The notes: generated by a model not told the origin, from the sequence alone. Shown: positions 46,765 through 56,363, numbered from the stretch's first letter. The stretch is DNA of 64,000 bases from Haladaptatus halobius (GCF_020618475.1 NZ_CP085335.1:1550001-1614000); one strand, 5' to 3'. Program-made: numbers and translations.

Positions 46765-47352
46765 ATGTCACGACAGCAATCGGGGGGACTGACGCGACGA
46801 GCGTTCTGCACGACGCTCGTGGCGGGGTCGCTCGCGGGGGCGAGCACACGCGCGAGCGCGCAGGCGGAGACGTTCCGCCTCGGCGGCGAGGTGGTCGCGT
46901 GGCACGGGCGCGCACCGCAGAGCATCGCCGGGCAGGACAATCCGACGTTGCAAGTGGAGGCGGGCCAACAGTACCGCGTCGTCTGGGAGAACGTGGACGG
47001 ACAACCGCACAACTTCGCCATCCACGACGCCGACGGGAACGCACTCATGAGTAGCGAGATAATCCAGCAACAGGGCGAGACGCAGACGGTGACGTTCACC
47101 GCCTCGCCCGAGATGGCGCAGTACATCTGCGAGGTTCATCCGACGACGATGGTCGGGGAGATGCAGATTTCCGGCGGCGGCGGAGGCGGTGAAGAAGGCG
47201 GTGCGGGAGCGGGCGGAGAGGGCGGGATTCGGATTCCGACCGCCGGGTACTTCCTCGCCGTCGCCGTCCTGCTGGCGTTCGTCTCGCCGCTCTTGTTCGC
47301 ACTCCTGTTGCTCGTCGTCGGAACTCACGACAGGGTGCGCCCGCCGCAGTAA
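46765..47352 (+). CDS. Tat-exported, C-terminally anchored cupredoxin
   Basis: 195 residues. Tat signal LTRRAFCTTLVAGSLAGAST, cupredoxin domain with VVWENVDGQPHNFAIHDADG (His) and YICEVHPTTM (Cys, His, Met), a Gly-rich linker, then a TM helix (AVLLAFVSPLLFALLLLVV) and a short cytoplasmic tail. Paralogous to the lipoprotein at 16685 but anchored by a helix. Surface electron transfer is the family role. Confidence 0.88.
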   Translation: MSRQQSGGLTRRAFCTTLVAGSLAGASTRASAQAETFRLGGEVVAWHGRAPQSIAGQDNPTLQVEAGQQYRVVWENVDGQPHNFAIHDADGNALMSSEIIQQQGETQTVTFTASPEMAQYICEVHPTTMVGEMQISGGGGGGEEGGAGAGGEGGIRIPTAGYFLAVAVLLAFVSPLLFALLLLVVGTHDRVRPPQ

Positions 47353-47378
47353 CGGACTTCAAAAGGGTGATTCGAAAC

Positions 47379-47495
47379 TCATTCGCGCGCGACGCTGACG
47401 TTCCGCATCTCGCCGCCGCACTTCGGACAGTCACCAGGGGACTGAGGCGCGCTCACGCGGTTGCCGCAGTTCTCACACTCGTACGTTGCGCTCAT
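47379..47495 (-). CDS. Rubrerythrin-like zinc ribbon miniprotein (38 aa)
   Basis: MSATYECENCGNRVSAPQSP with a second pair CPKCGGEM: a four-Cys rubredoxin/zinc-ribbon unit and nothing more. Haloarchaeal genomes carry many such stand-alone 38-60 residue ribbons. The ATG at 47495 is the only sensible start. Lies 26 bases beyond the convergent cupredoxin gene. Confidence 0.8.
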   Translation of the reverse strand: MSATYECENCGNRVSAPQSPGDCPKCGGEMRNVSVARE

Positions 47496-47563
47496 AGCGA
47501 CGCTGTACGCCGTGCGAAAAGTTAACTCTGCTCCCGATCGGAACCCGACTCGTCCTCGGATTT

Positions 47564-48577
47564 TCAGTAGTCGAGGTCGTCGGTGTAGCGGTCGAGCAAC
47601 AGAACCGCGCCGGCGCCGACGAGCGCGGCGACGACCGCGCCGCCGACCACCGTCGGCGTCCAGGCGAACGTCTCCGCGGCGAGAACCTTTTCGACGGGAA
47701 ACCGAAGCGCGCCGACCATCAGGCTGACGAGGAAGGTGAGCGTCGCCGCTCGATAGTGGTCGAGCGCCCACGAAACTGCCTTCGAGACCGTCAGGAGTCC
47801 GATACCTGCACCGAGTACGAACGTGACGACGACCGCGCCCGGCGTGATGATCGCTTCGACGGTACCGCCGTCCAGAAGTCCAACCAGTGCGTCCTTGAAC
47901 CCGTGGAGATTGTTTGAGAGGTACTTGTACTGGCCGAGGAGCATGAGGATGAGCGCCCCGGAGATGCCCGGAAGCACCATCGCGCTGATGGCGACCGCTC
48001 CGGTCAGGAAGACGAGGAGAAGCGGTGTCGAACCGCCGGTTGGTTCGACGGCGCCGGACACGACGAATGCGAGGGCGAATCCGGCGACGGCCGCACCGAT
48101 TTGTCCCGGCGTACTCACGGAGACCTCGTCGTAGAGGACGATGGCGGACGCCCCGATGAGTCCGAAGAAGAAACCGTAGAGGAGGACGGGAGCCGCGTTG
48201 CTCGCCCAGACGACTAATCCGGTCACCGTCACGACCGCGGTTACGATTCCCGCCCCCAGCGCGAGTAAGAATGGTAAGTCCATCTCGGAGAGCATCGTCC
48301 GAACCTTCGCGCGTTCCTCGGGGTCGTGAATCCGAAGTGAGCTCGTGACGATCCGCGGGTCAAACGACGCCACCGCGGAGATGAGTCGCTCGTAGATTCC
48401 CGTGATGAGGGCGATGGTTCCGCCGGAGACGCCGGGCACCGCGTCGGCGGCACCCATACAGATGCCTTTCAGGTAGATGGACAGTAGGGCGCGCATCGCT
48501 CCGGGGTTTCCGGGCCAATCAAAAAACGATTCCCATCCGCGCTCGACGCCGGCACGCTCTCGCTCGTCTCCAGTCAC
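47564..48577 (-). CDS. DUF368-family polyprenyl-phosphate translocase candidate
   Basis: 337 residues, about eight helices. It has the family's duplicated PGxSG motif: AVPGVSGGTIALITGIYERL in the first half and LPGISGALILMLLGQYKYL in the second. DUF368 proteins have been linked to returning undecaprenyl-phosphate across bacterial membranes. Placed 62 bases downstream of aglB on the same strand, it could recycle the dolichol-phosphate carrier here; that is inference. Confidence 0.85.
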   Translation of the reverse strand: MTGDERERAGVERGWESFFDWPGNPGAMRALLSIYLKGICMGAADAVPGVSGGTIALITGIYERLISAVASFDPRIVTSSLRIHDPEERAKVRTMLSEMDLPFLLALGAGIVTAVVTVTGLVVWASNAAPVLLYGFFFGLIGASAIVLYDEVSVSTPGQIGAAVAGFALAFVVSGAVEPTGGSTPLLLVFLTGAVAISAMVLPGISGALILMLLGQYKYLSNNLHGFKDALVGLLDGGTVEAIITPGAVVVTFVLGAGIGLLTVSKAVSWALDHYRAATLTFLVSLMVGALRFPVEKVLAAETFAWTPTVVGGAVVAALVGAGAVLLLDRYTDDLDY

Positions 48578-48639
48578 AGTGGCCGGTGCTACGAGGCACG
48601 AAAGTATGAGAATATGGGTTCGTCGGTTCGAGCGGGGGT

Positions 48640-51600
48640 TCAGTCGCGCCGGGCGACGACCATCGCCGCGGCGTACGCGCCGACGAGTTCGGCCCGCATC
48701 GCGGGCGAGGCGGGATCGGGAAGCGAGTTCGACTGGTTGCTCGTCGAGTCGTTGCCCACCGAACCGTTTCCGGCGGTCGAGTTATCGCCGGTCTGGTTGC
48801 CGGGTGCCGAGCCGTTCGTGGCGTTGTTGGTCGAGTTGTTCGCGCCGCCGATCGAGACGGTCTGTTGCTGGTCGACCGAGACCGTGACGGGGCTGTCGTT
48901 CTCGCCGAGCACCTGTCCTTCAGAGACCTGCGCCGTCCCGTTCTGGAACGTGAAGCCGTTTTCGCCGGCTTTCATCGGCGTCCGGAACTCGTAGGGGCCG
49001 ACCGCGCGGGCGCTGACGTTCGTGTAGCCCTTGTCGGTGCCCCACTTCTGGTAGCCGGTCGTGGAGTAGGGCAGGGTCATCGTGAACTTCCCGTCTTGGC
49101 CGGTCTTGGCCTTCTGCGTATAGGTGAACGTCCCTGCGTCCGTCTTCATCTTCACCGAGGCCGTGATGGTGGTGTTCGCCGGGCCGGTTCCCTGTACTTC
49201 CGCGCCGGGAACGCGCTCGAACGTCTTCACCCACGACGGCGAAGTCGGGAAGTAGCTCTTCGGCGAGGAGACGCCTTGGAGCAGCCCCAGTCGCTGCATG
49301 ATGACCTGATAGTGCGACCGATCCCACGTCGACTGCGACTGGCTCACCTTCACGACGCGGTAGTGTTGGAGCGCCGGGACGCGCTCGCTCGGGTACGGAC
49401 CCACGCCGCCGATCTGCGAACTCCCGTCCCTCTTGACGAACTCGCGGGCTTGCTGCATCGTGTTGAACCGCTTCGTGACCGTCTCGTTCGGCCCTTGCGG
49501 CGGTATCTTGTACTGAATCTGCTGGCCGTTCTGCCGGGCCGTCTGAACGTCCCAATCCAAGACGATTGGTTTCGGCTCGACCGCGCTGCCGTGATAGCGG
49601 TACAGTCGAACCATCATGGTCTCGTAGTACGGCTGTTTGTGCTGGACGATGTACTGGTTCTGTCCAAACCAGATGGAGTCGGTGAACGTCGACGCCGAGA
49701 CGTTCTCGTTGAAGACAGTCGGGGCGTAGAACTTAACGTTTCCAGACTGCCCGCGCGTTTCGACCATCTTCCAATCGACCATCACGTAACGCGTCTTCTC
49801 GTCCGGTTGGCCCATCCGGTCGAGCTGCTGATTCGCCTCGGACTCGTTCTGGGCGAGCAGGTAGTTCGCGGCCGGTTTCGCACCCTCCTGGAACGGGTTG
49901 GCGTTGGGGATGCGTTCGCCTTCGACGGTAATCCAGTGGCCGTAGTCCCACCACGACATGACGCCGTAGGTTCCCTTCTTGTAGTCGTAATCGCCGTCAC
50001 CTTGGGTGTAGGTGCCGTAGTAGGCCATCGAGTTTCCAGCACCGCCGTAGTTGCCTTCCTGCGGCGTGTTGGTCTGCATCCAATCGAGCGTGCTGTCCCA
50101 CTGGGTCACCGCGCCGGGGCCGGTGGCATTGCCCATCTGGACGGCGTTGTACGTTTGGGTGTTGCCGACCTGCACGGGCACGACGAGCGCCGGCAAGACG
50201 AGTAGGAAGACGAAGATTACCGCGAACAGCTGATAGACTTCGACGTTCTCCATCGTGTCGCGGGCGGAACCGTCGAACCCGACGACGCTGAGAATCCACC
50301 CGAAGAGGTAGGCGTTCAGCACCGCGACCGGCACCGCGAGGTAGTAGTTGAACCGCACCTGCGTGAACGCGGCGGAGGTGATGAACGCCGCCCAGACGAG
50401 CACGAGCAGTTTCTCGGCGTCGTGTTCGTCGGCAACCCACGAGCGCCAGATCATCACCAGCGCGCCGACGATGGCGGTGAAGAAGGTCAGGCCGTACTGC
50501 GGGATGACGGCGGCGGAAAGCGACTGGCCGCCCTGCAGGAACGGTTTCGCCTCACCGATGGTTCGCTGGGCCGCGTTCGTACCGAATCCGATGAACCTGA
50601 TGAGATTGCTCTGAATCAAGCCGAAGAGGTTCGGGAGCGCGACGTAGACGACGAGTATCCCCACCGCGAGGATGGCGAAGATGGCGAGAGGGTAGAGCGT
50701 CGGCGAGAGGTCTCGATCGTCCCACTCGCGCGCCAACCACGTCATGAATCCCGCACCGGCGGCGATGGCGAACGCCATGAGCGGCTGGAGCAGGGAGAAC
50801 TTCACTGCACTGAACGATATCGTCCCGAGCGGAACGAGCAGGAGCAGCCCCGTCACGCCCATGCTCACCGTGGCGACGAACGCGAGGTGGTCCGGACTGA
50901 CGCCGAGGACGTAGTCGGCGGTGAGCTTCAGCAGGAAGAACACGCCGAAGATGCCGATGAGGAGGACGCCCGGCGGCCACGTCCAGAGGTAGAGCGCGGT
51001 AGCGATACCGGCGAGGACGCTGTAACCGAGCGGGCGGCGAACCGCCGCGAAGGCGCGATCCGCCAGCAGTTCGAACACCGGTCGTTCCCGCTCGGCGACC
51101 GTAACGGCGACCATCATCGCCAATACGGCGAACGTCTGAAACAAGGGCTCGACGACGTTGTGGTCCGCGAAGCCGACAAGTCCGCGTCGGAGGAAGACGC
51201 CCGGAATCAGCGCGAGGACGAGCACGCCGAACAGCCCGCCGAGGCGACCGCCGAGGCGCTTGCCGACGAAGTACGTCGGGACTGCGACCAGCGTGCCGAA
51301 CACCGCAGGGGCGACGAGTAGCGTCAGCGCGACCGTCTTCTGCGAGGGGTCGCCCAGCCCAACGACCAGCGCGGCGGTGGCGACGAGTTGGTCGTAGAGC
51401 GTGCCAAACTGGCCGACGCTCGTCCCGTGAGGGTAGTACGTCCACGGGTCGAAGGGCATCGTCGCGGGCCAGTGATTGACCGTATACTGTACTTGCCGGA
51501 GGTGATACCACGCGTCGTTGCCGGAGAAGAAGACTTCACCGCCGACGGTGAAGTTCTCGTATGACTGTAGGCGAACCCACAGCATGAACCCCAGCAACAC

Positions 51601-51696
51601 CCCGAGCACGGGAATGTGGTACCAATCTTCGAGGTGGTCGAGGACGGAGTCGACCAGGTTGGAGGACTCCTCGACCTGCTCTGTACCCTGACTCAT
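48640..51696 (-). CDS. aglB: Oligosaccharyltransferase AglB
   Basis: 1018 residues. Transfers the lipid-linked glycan to Asn in N-x-S/T sites outside the cell. The N-terminal half has about 13 helices with acidic loops GGEVFFSGNDAWYHL and GFADHNVVEP that bind metal. The catalytic soluble part carries WWDYGHW at residues 582-588. A C-terminal region (about 930-985) is packed with N-x-S/T sequons (for example NNSTNNATNGSAPGNQTGDN) and ends RRD. Heads a run of glycosylation genes on the minus strand. Confidence 0.95.
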   Translation of the reverse strand: MSQGTEQVEESSNLVDSVLDHLEDWYHIPVLGVLLGFMLWVRLQSYENFTVGGEVFFSGNDAWYHLRQVQYTVNHWPATMPFDPWTYYPHGTSVGQFGTLYDQLVATAALVVGLGDPSQKTVALTLLVAPAVFGTLVAVPTYFVGKRLGGRLGGLFGVLVLALIPGVFLRRGLVGFADHNVVEPLFQTFAVLAMMVAVTVAERERPVFELLADRAFAAVRRPLGYSVLAGIATALYLWTWPPGVLLIGIFGVFFLLKLTADYVLGVSPDHLAFVATVSMGVTGLLLLVPLGTISFSAVKFSLLQPLMAFAIAAGAGFMTWLAREWDDRDLSPTLYPLAIFAILAVGILVVYVALPNLFGLIQSNLIRFIGFGTNAAQRTIGEAKPFLQGGQSLSAAVIPQYGLTFFTAIVGALVMIWRSWVADEHDAEKLLVLVWAAFITSAAFTQVRFNYYLAVPVAVLNAYLFGWILSVVGFDGSARDTMENVEVYQLFAVIFVFLLVLPALVVPVQVGNTQTYNAVQMGNATGPGAVTQWDSTLDWMQTNTPQEGNYGGAGNSMAYYGTYTQGDGDYDYKKGTYGVMSWWDYGHWITVEGERIPNANPFQEGAKPAANYLLAQNESEANQQLDRMGQPDEKTRYVMVDWKMVETRGQSGNVKFYAPTVFNENVSASTFTDSIWFGQNQYIVQHKQPYYETMMVRLYRYHGSAVEPKPIVLDWDVQTARQNGQQIQYKIPPQGPNETVTKRFNTMQQAREFVKRDGSSQIGGVGPYPSERVPALQHYRVVKVSQSQSTWDRSHYQVIMQRLGLLQGVSSPKSYFPTSPSWVKTFERVPGAEVQGTGPANTTITASVKMKTDAGTFTYTQKAKTGQDGKFTMTLPYSTTGYQKWGTDKGYTNVSARAVGPYEFRTPMKAGENGFTFQNGTAQVSEGQVLGENDSPVTVSVDQQQTVSIGGANNSTNNATNGSAPGNQTGDNSTAGNGSVGNDSTSNQSNSLPDPASPAMRAELVGAYAAAMVVARRD

Positions 51697-51756
51697 TGGG
51701 TAGAAGGTCTGGGAAAGTGGGGATAAGCCTTATGATAGCGTAACGAGGGATAGGCT

Positions 51757-53229
51757 TCACCACCTCAAAATCGGACGAGGGACGAACCGCTCGATTCGTG
51801 AGCCTCGGAGAAGGCTTCCGATAGTGTGGCGAAGTCGGGTGCTGACAGCGAGTAAGGCGAAACCGTAGGTACTCGCGCCGACCGAGAGCAAGAGTGAGAG
51901 ATCAGCCCAGGATCGGACGGGAAGGTACCTGTGAGCGACCGAGACGACGAGAAACATAAGAAATCCCGCACCCATCTGTTCGATGAGCGTCGATGGTACG
52001 AGTTTCACGTTTGGAATCGATCGCCGAATCACGACCGCGAGCCAAAGATAGCGGACGACTTCTGCTAGAAGCGTGGCGAGAACGACACCTATAGGACCAA
52101 CTCGAAGAACGAGTAATACGCCCACGATAACGTTGACTGTGAGTGCAACAGCCGAAATTCGCATGGTTACCTCGGGTCTGTCCAGCCCGTTTACCGTCTG
52201 TGTGAGCGGTGCGTTCTGTGACTTGAGGAGGCGGTAGCCCGCGATGCCAACAAGGAGCGTCGCTGCCGGGGCGTACTCGCCGCCGTAGACAGTGACGATA
52301 AGCGGGGTTGGTATCGCGAGCGCGCCGAAGAACATGGGGATGGCAAGTACGCTCGTAAAAGCAAGCGTGTTGGTTACGTCATCAGCAACTTCGTTCCCTT
52401 CACTCCGGTTGGCGCTGACACGAGCCATCAGTCCGCTGGCCGCCGTGGAGCCGACGAATATCGCGGGGAGTGTTAATTTGGCTGCCACCTCGTAGTAACC
52501 TGCCGCGGCAGGTGTAAGGAGTAGTCCCAGCAGAAGGACGTCGAACCGGTCGTAGATGGTTCCGAAGAAACTTGAGGGAATGCTGTATTTAGCGTACTCC
52601 CAGAGGCTTCGAAGTATCGTGTAGGATGGTAGCTCAGGCAGCGTCCGGAGGGAATAGAGAATGACGGGAACCGACAATACCGTTGCGCCCGCAAGTCCGT
52701 ATGCCATCCCCGCGACCCCAAACCCTGCGAGGATGAATCCGAGTTGTAACGGAAGGGTCAGATAGGAGCGAAGTGCATCGATCCACGTCGCTACGCCGAC
52801 CTGACCGCGTCCGTGTAAGAGTTTCTCGAATGGTTCGTACATCGGTTCCGATACCAACAAGACGAGGAACAAACTCGGTGCCGCGACGAGACCGGTGTAA
52901 TTCCGAAGCGCCTCCGAGAATGTTAGTGATCCCACTCCGACAACGACAAGCCAAATCGCGATGAAGACGGCCTGAGAACCGACGACCGTTCCATCTCGAA
53001 CACGGTGTTCTGAGAAGCGCTTTTTCGCCGCGATAGCCCAGCCGTGGATCGGTCTATCGGCGATTTTAACCAGTCCGAGTAAGAGATAGAAACCGCCGAA
53101 CGATACGGGGCCTAACAGTCGAGCGAACAGGACCGTTCCGACGAACCCGCTCAACGCCATTGTGAACTTAGCCACCGTCGCCTTCGCAGTCTCGCCGCTT
53201 AGACTGACGTCCGTAGCATCCGTTGTCAT
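51757..53229 (-). CDS. Lipid-linked oligosaccharide flippase (Wzx/MATE-like)
   Basis: 490 residues, 12-14 helices, of the polysaccharide-transporter/MOP superfamily (FTMALSGFVGTVLFARLLGP, the GPVSFGGFYLL region, then many hydrophobic segments). It should flip the polyprenyl-linked glycan to the outside, like AglR in Haloferax, though direct equivalence is not shown. Co-directional with aglB and the transferases. Confidence 0.88.
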   Translation of the reverse strand: MTTDATDVSLSGETAKATVAKFTMALSGFVGTVLFARLLGPVSFGGFYLLLGLVKIADRPIHGWAIAAKKRFSEHRVRDGTVVGSQAVFIAIWLVVVGVGSLTFSEALRNYTGLVAAPSLFLVLLVSEPMYEPFEKLLHGRGQVGVATWIDALRSYLTLPLQLGFILAGFGVAGMAYGLAGATVLSVPVILYSLRTLPELPSYTILRSLWEYAKYSIPSSFFGTIYDRFDVLLLGLLLTPAAAGYYEVAAKLTLPAIFVGSTAASGLMARVSANRSEGNEVADDVTNTLAFTSVLAIPMFFGALAIPTPLIVTVYGGEYAPAATLLVGIAGYRLLKSQNAPLTQTVNGLDRPEVTMRISAVALTVNVIVGVLLVLRVGPIGVVLATLLAEVVRYLWLAVVIRRSIPNVKLVPSTLIEQMGAGFLMFLVVSVAHRYLPVRSWADLSLLLSVGASTYGFALLAVSTRLRHTIGSLLRGSRIERFVPRPILRW

Positions 53230-53248
53230 GTTGGTCGTCTGCTGGCGC

Positions 53249-54565
53249 TCACGCGTATCCGAGATCTTCGAGCTGTCGTTTTATCGAATCAGTAAGTTCA
53301 ATATCGTCATGAGTTTCTCGAACGGTGAGCTGGGAAACGAGTTGGGAAAGCCGTTCTTTCGGGTCCGAGTGGACTCGTTCTCCGTGTTCTTCGAAACCGT
53401 CGAACGTTTCGTGACCGTAGTACCCGTCGGTAGCGATTCCTCGAAGCTCATCGTTGAAGTGTTCGATGTCCGCGTGCCCATCGTTCTTCAGTTTGTGGTA
53501 GTGCCGGTCGGAGATACCGTGATACTCGGTGAGGTACTCACCGGACTCGAGAGGTTCGCTCAAATCTCGACCGCGACTTTCCGAATCGACGCCAGCGGCG
53601 TTCAGAATTGTCCGGTAAACGTCGAGAATGCTAACGGTTTCGCTTCGGGTTTCTGTCTCGTCCTCGCCATCGTAGACGCACAACGGAATGTGAGCTAGCT
53701 CCGGATAGATACCGTACATGTGTTCCCAAGCGCCGTGTTCGCCGAGCAACTCGCCGTGGTCGCTTACGGTAATGATGAGCGAGAAGTCATCGTGAAGCTC
53801 TTCGAACATCTTTCGATACATATCGGAGAGGTATCTGACTTCGTCATCGTACGCTTTTCGTATTTGATTCGGATCATCTTCGGGTTCGTTAATCGTCGCG
53901 TTCAATCCGCTGATTTCAGGGGGTTCGACGGTCCGATATTCCTCCGGGGCCGAGTACGGTGAGTGCGCCTCCATCAAGTTCATGAAGAAAAACTCCTTCT
54001 CGCCGAAGTCAGTCTGCCGAATGAGGGAAAGTGCGTCACGAGCTCCGTCATCCACGAGGTCCGTTCCATAGCCCATATCTCGTAGCTTGAGTAGTGCTCC
54101 GTACCGAAACGACGGAATTGTATTGCAATCGCTCGTGATACATTTCCAGAAAGCGAGCGGAAATCGCTTTACTCCCATCCCCTCTGTCTTGGCGATGAAG
54201 CCGTCCCAATCGAACATATTTCGGTCAACCTCGCGGAGTCGCCAACTTCCTTCGAACTGGTCGAATCCGCGATGGAAGTCGAACTGCCGTGAAATGTTCA
54301 CATTCCCGCTGAACGCTCGCGTCGTGTATCCCGCACTACGAAGCTGCTCGGCGAGAACTGGCTCGTCACAGTCGAGCGTTTCGGCGTTACGATAGACACC
54401 CACTTCACTCGCGTATTTTCCGGTGAACAGCGATCCATGCGACGGGACGGTCCAGTGGCTCGTACTCCACGCATCCTCAAATCGTTGTCCGGGGAGCCAG
54501 TCGAAGTGTCTATCGAACGCATCTTTTCGGAGTGTGTCCAGAACTACTAGTGCAATATTCGTCAT
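53249..54565 (-). CDS. Alkaline phosphatase/sulfatase-fold enzyme with Thr at the nucleophile site
   Basis: 438 residues. Metal-binding VVLDTLRKDAF near the start and SDHGELLGEHG further in. The sulfatase Cys/Ser-x-Pro-Ser-Arg signature is replaced by Thr39-Val-Pro-Ser-His43 (HWTVPSHGSLFTG). A true sulfatase needs Cys or Ser for formylglycine; Thr is used by phosphotransfer relatives. It therefore may act as a phosphatase or phospho-substituent transferase on the glycan rather than a sulfatase. Located between the flippase and glycosyltransferases. Confidence 0.8.
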   Translation of the reverse strand: MTNIALVVLDTLRKDAFDRHFDWLPGQRFEDAWSTSHWTVPSHGSLFTGKYASEVGVYRNAETLDCDEPVLAEQLRSAGYTTRAFSGNVNISRQFDFHRGFDQFEGSWRLREVDRNMFDWDGFIAKTEGMGVKRFPLAFWKCITSDCNTIPSFRYGALLKLRDMGYGTDLVDDGARDALSLIRQTDFGEKEFFFMNLMEAHSPYSAPEEYRTVEPPEISGLNATINEPEDDPNQIRKAYDDEVRYLSDMYRKMFEELHDDFSLIITVSDHGELLGEHGAWEHMYGIYPELAHIPLCVYDGEDETETRSETVSILDVYRTILNAAGVDSESRGRDLSEPLESGEYLTEYHGISDRHYHKLKNDGHADIEHFNDELRGIATDGYYGHETFDGFEEHGERVHSDPKERLSQLVSQLTVRETHDDIELTDSIKRQLEDLGYA

Positions 54566-54567
54566 TG

Positions 54568-55245
54568 TTAGGTATTGTGTCTTACATTATCGATTTTATT
54601 CCAGAAGCCATGACGCCAAAGCCAATCGTTTATAGACCCGACAATCGAATCAGGTATAATTATATTTTCATATCGGTCCGGATACTCCGTTCTTAGTTGC
54701 ATCTCTATTTCTTCATTAATACTTGCTCGCGGAAGCTCTGGATGTTGCATCTTTACTCGTGGGCTGTATCGACACAAGCCCTCCCCGTCTCGTTCCATTC
54801 TCCAACCGAATTCAGTATCGTCACGCCAACCAGCATAATTGCTCTTAAAACCACCGACTGTGAGCGCACTTTCGCGGTTGAAAGAGAGATTACAGCCCAC
54901 GTACTTTCTGGTTCCGTTATAATTTCGTCCGCCGTGGACTGCCTCTTCTAAACAAATAAGATCTGGATGCGCGTCAAATTCATTCCAAATGCTAACCAAC
55001 CATTCTGATTTAGGTCGACAGTCATCATCCGTTAGCGCCATGATATCGCCTGAGGCGGCCTCGATACCGACATTCCGGGCTTCACAGATATCGAGATCGG
55101 CGTCATTTACGACTAGAACTTCGAATGAATCGAAAGTCTGTGTTGCGAGGCACTCGACTACCTCGTCGTGACTGTTTGATGGAAGCGTCGGTATAACGAC
55201 CGATATTTCTGGCTTTTCTTCTGAAATTGTTTGTACAATTGTCAT
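54568..55245 (-). CDS. Family 2 glycosyltransferase, AT-rich
   Basis: 225 residues, GT-A fold. ISVVIPTLPSNSHDEVVECL start, DXD region ALTDDDCRPKSEW, and acceptor-side DDTEFGWRMERD. No transmembrane helix. The gene is clearly AT-richer than its neighbours (for example ATTGTACAAACAATTTCAG near the start), suggesting acquisition by transfer. It ends two bases before the sulfatase-like start; its ATG overlaps the GT4 stop. Confidence 0.87.
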   Translation of the reverse strand: MTIVQTISEEKPEISVVIPTLPSNSHDEVVECLATQTFDSFEVLVVNDADLDICEARNVGIEAASGDIMALTDDDCRPKSEWLVSIWNEFDAHPDLICLEEAVHGGRNYNGTRKYVGCNLSFNRESALTVGGFKSNYAGWRDDTEFGWRMERDGEGLCRYSPRVKMQHPELPRASINEEIEMQLRTEYPDRYENIIIPDSIVGSINDWLWRHGFWNKIDNVRHNT

Positions 55246-56363
55246 GAATCTTCCCCAGCATGGTAGACAACCGTGCGAAGCCCTTCTCGAAACGCTTCGT
55301 AGCTGTACTTTTCTGCGTGCTTCTGTATCACATCTCTCTCGTAGTCCGTCGCATCGAACGCCCGAACCGTCTCCCGAATCGACACCACCGTCGGTTCGAA
55401 CAACTCACCAGTCACACCTTCCTCGACTTGGTACTTCGTGAATCCCTCATTAACACCGAGCAGCGGTTTTCCAGCCATCAGCGCCTCCGCTCCGACGAGT
55501 CCGAAGTCCTCCTGAACGGGTGCGTAGATGACCGCCGTCGAACGCGCCACGAGCGATTCGATGTCGTCGACGAACCCCCGCACTTCGACGTTGTCGTGGC
55601 CGCATGCGATGCGTTCAAGTTTCGGCCGGTCTGCTCCGTCGCCCGCGATGACGAGGTGTTCGTCCAGTTCGGTGAACGCCTCGGCGATCAGCGGCATTCG
55701 TTTCTCGGGGGCGAGCCGTGACCACGTGACGAAGTAGCCGTCGTCCCCTTCGTTGCGCCAGTCGCCGGTTACGGGTGGGTAGATTACCTCCGCGTCGCGG
55801 TGGTAGTACCGCCGAATCCGGTCGCGGATGAGTTCGCTGTTGGCAACGAACGTATCGACGTAGTCGTTGGCCTCCTTGTCCAGTGTGCGCCACCACTTCG
55901 CGTAGGTTTTCAGCGCAAATCGAACGCCGGGGTAGTCGAACGACGCCATTCGGTCACGATAGAGATCGTAGAGCCATCGCGGTGGACTGTGCGGATAGTG
56001 GATGATGGTCTGGTCGACCGTTGGAATGTAGTGTTTGGACAGCGGAGCACTCTCCAGAATCACGTCGTACTCGGTGAGATCCGGATGCGCGTCGGTCATA
56101 TCCATCGCCACGGAGAGCGTTTCGAGCGGATTCGACCCTTCGTTCTTCCACGCGAGGACGTGCTTTGATAAACCTCGTGCGTACTTCTCCTGCTTGATGG
56201 GGATGACGCGCACGTCATCAGGAATCTCCGTACCGGGATAGACGTACATCGTGTAAATTGACGCATCGAGCGTGCGTGCCGCCTCAATGGCGAACTTCTC
56301 GCCACCCCCTATCTGCGGAAATCGGTCGTGGAGGATAGCGACCGAGGGTGGTTCGTCCGACAT
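55242..56363 (-). CDS. Family 4 glycosyltransferase
   Basis: 373 residues, GT-B fold. N-terminal PQIGGGEKFAIEAA acceptor part and the C-terminal donor part with TWSRLAPEKRMPLIAEAF, VIAGDGADRPKLE and EDFGLVGAEALMAGKP (the E-x7-E motif). Adds a nucleotide-sugar residue to the growing lipid-linked glycan. The sugar is unknown. Confidence 0.9.
   Translation of the reverse strand: MSDEPPSVAILHDRFPQIGGGEKFAIEAARTLDASIYTMYVYPGTEIPDDVRVIPIKQEKYARGLSKHVLAWKNEGSNPLETLSVAMDMTDAHPDLTEYDVILESAPLSKHYIPTVDQTIIHYPHSPPRWLYDLYRDRMASFDYPGVRFALKTYAKWWRTLDKEANDYVDTFVANSELIRDRIRRYYHRDAEVIYPPVTGDWRNEGDDGYFVTWSRLAPEKRMPLIAEAFTELDEHLVIAGDGADRPKLERIACGHDNVEVRGFVDDIESLVARSTAVIYAPVQEDFGLVGAEALMAGKPLLGVNEGFTKYQVEEGVTGELFEPTVVSIRETVRAFDATDYERDVIQKHAEKYSYEAFREGLRTVVYHAGEDS

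Noticed and set aside
53249..54565. Classical sulfatase call
   Set aside because: The Cys/Ser-x-Pro-x-Arg site needed for formylglycine is Thr-Val-Pro-Ser-His.
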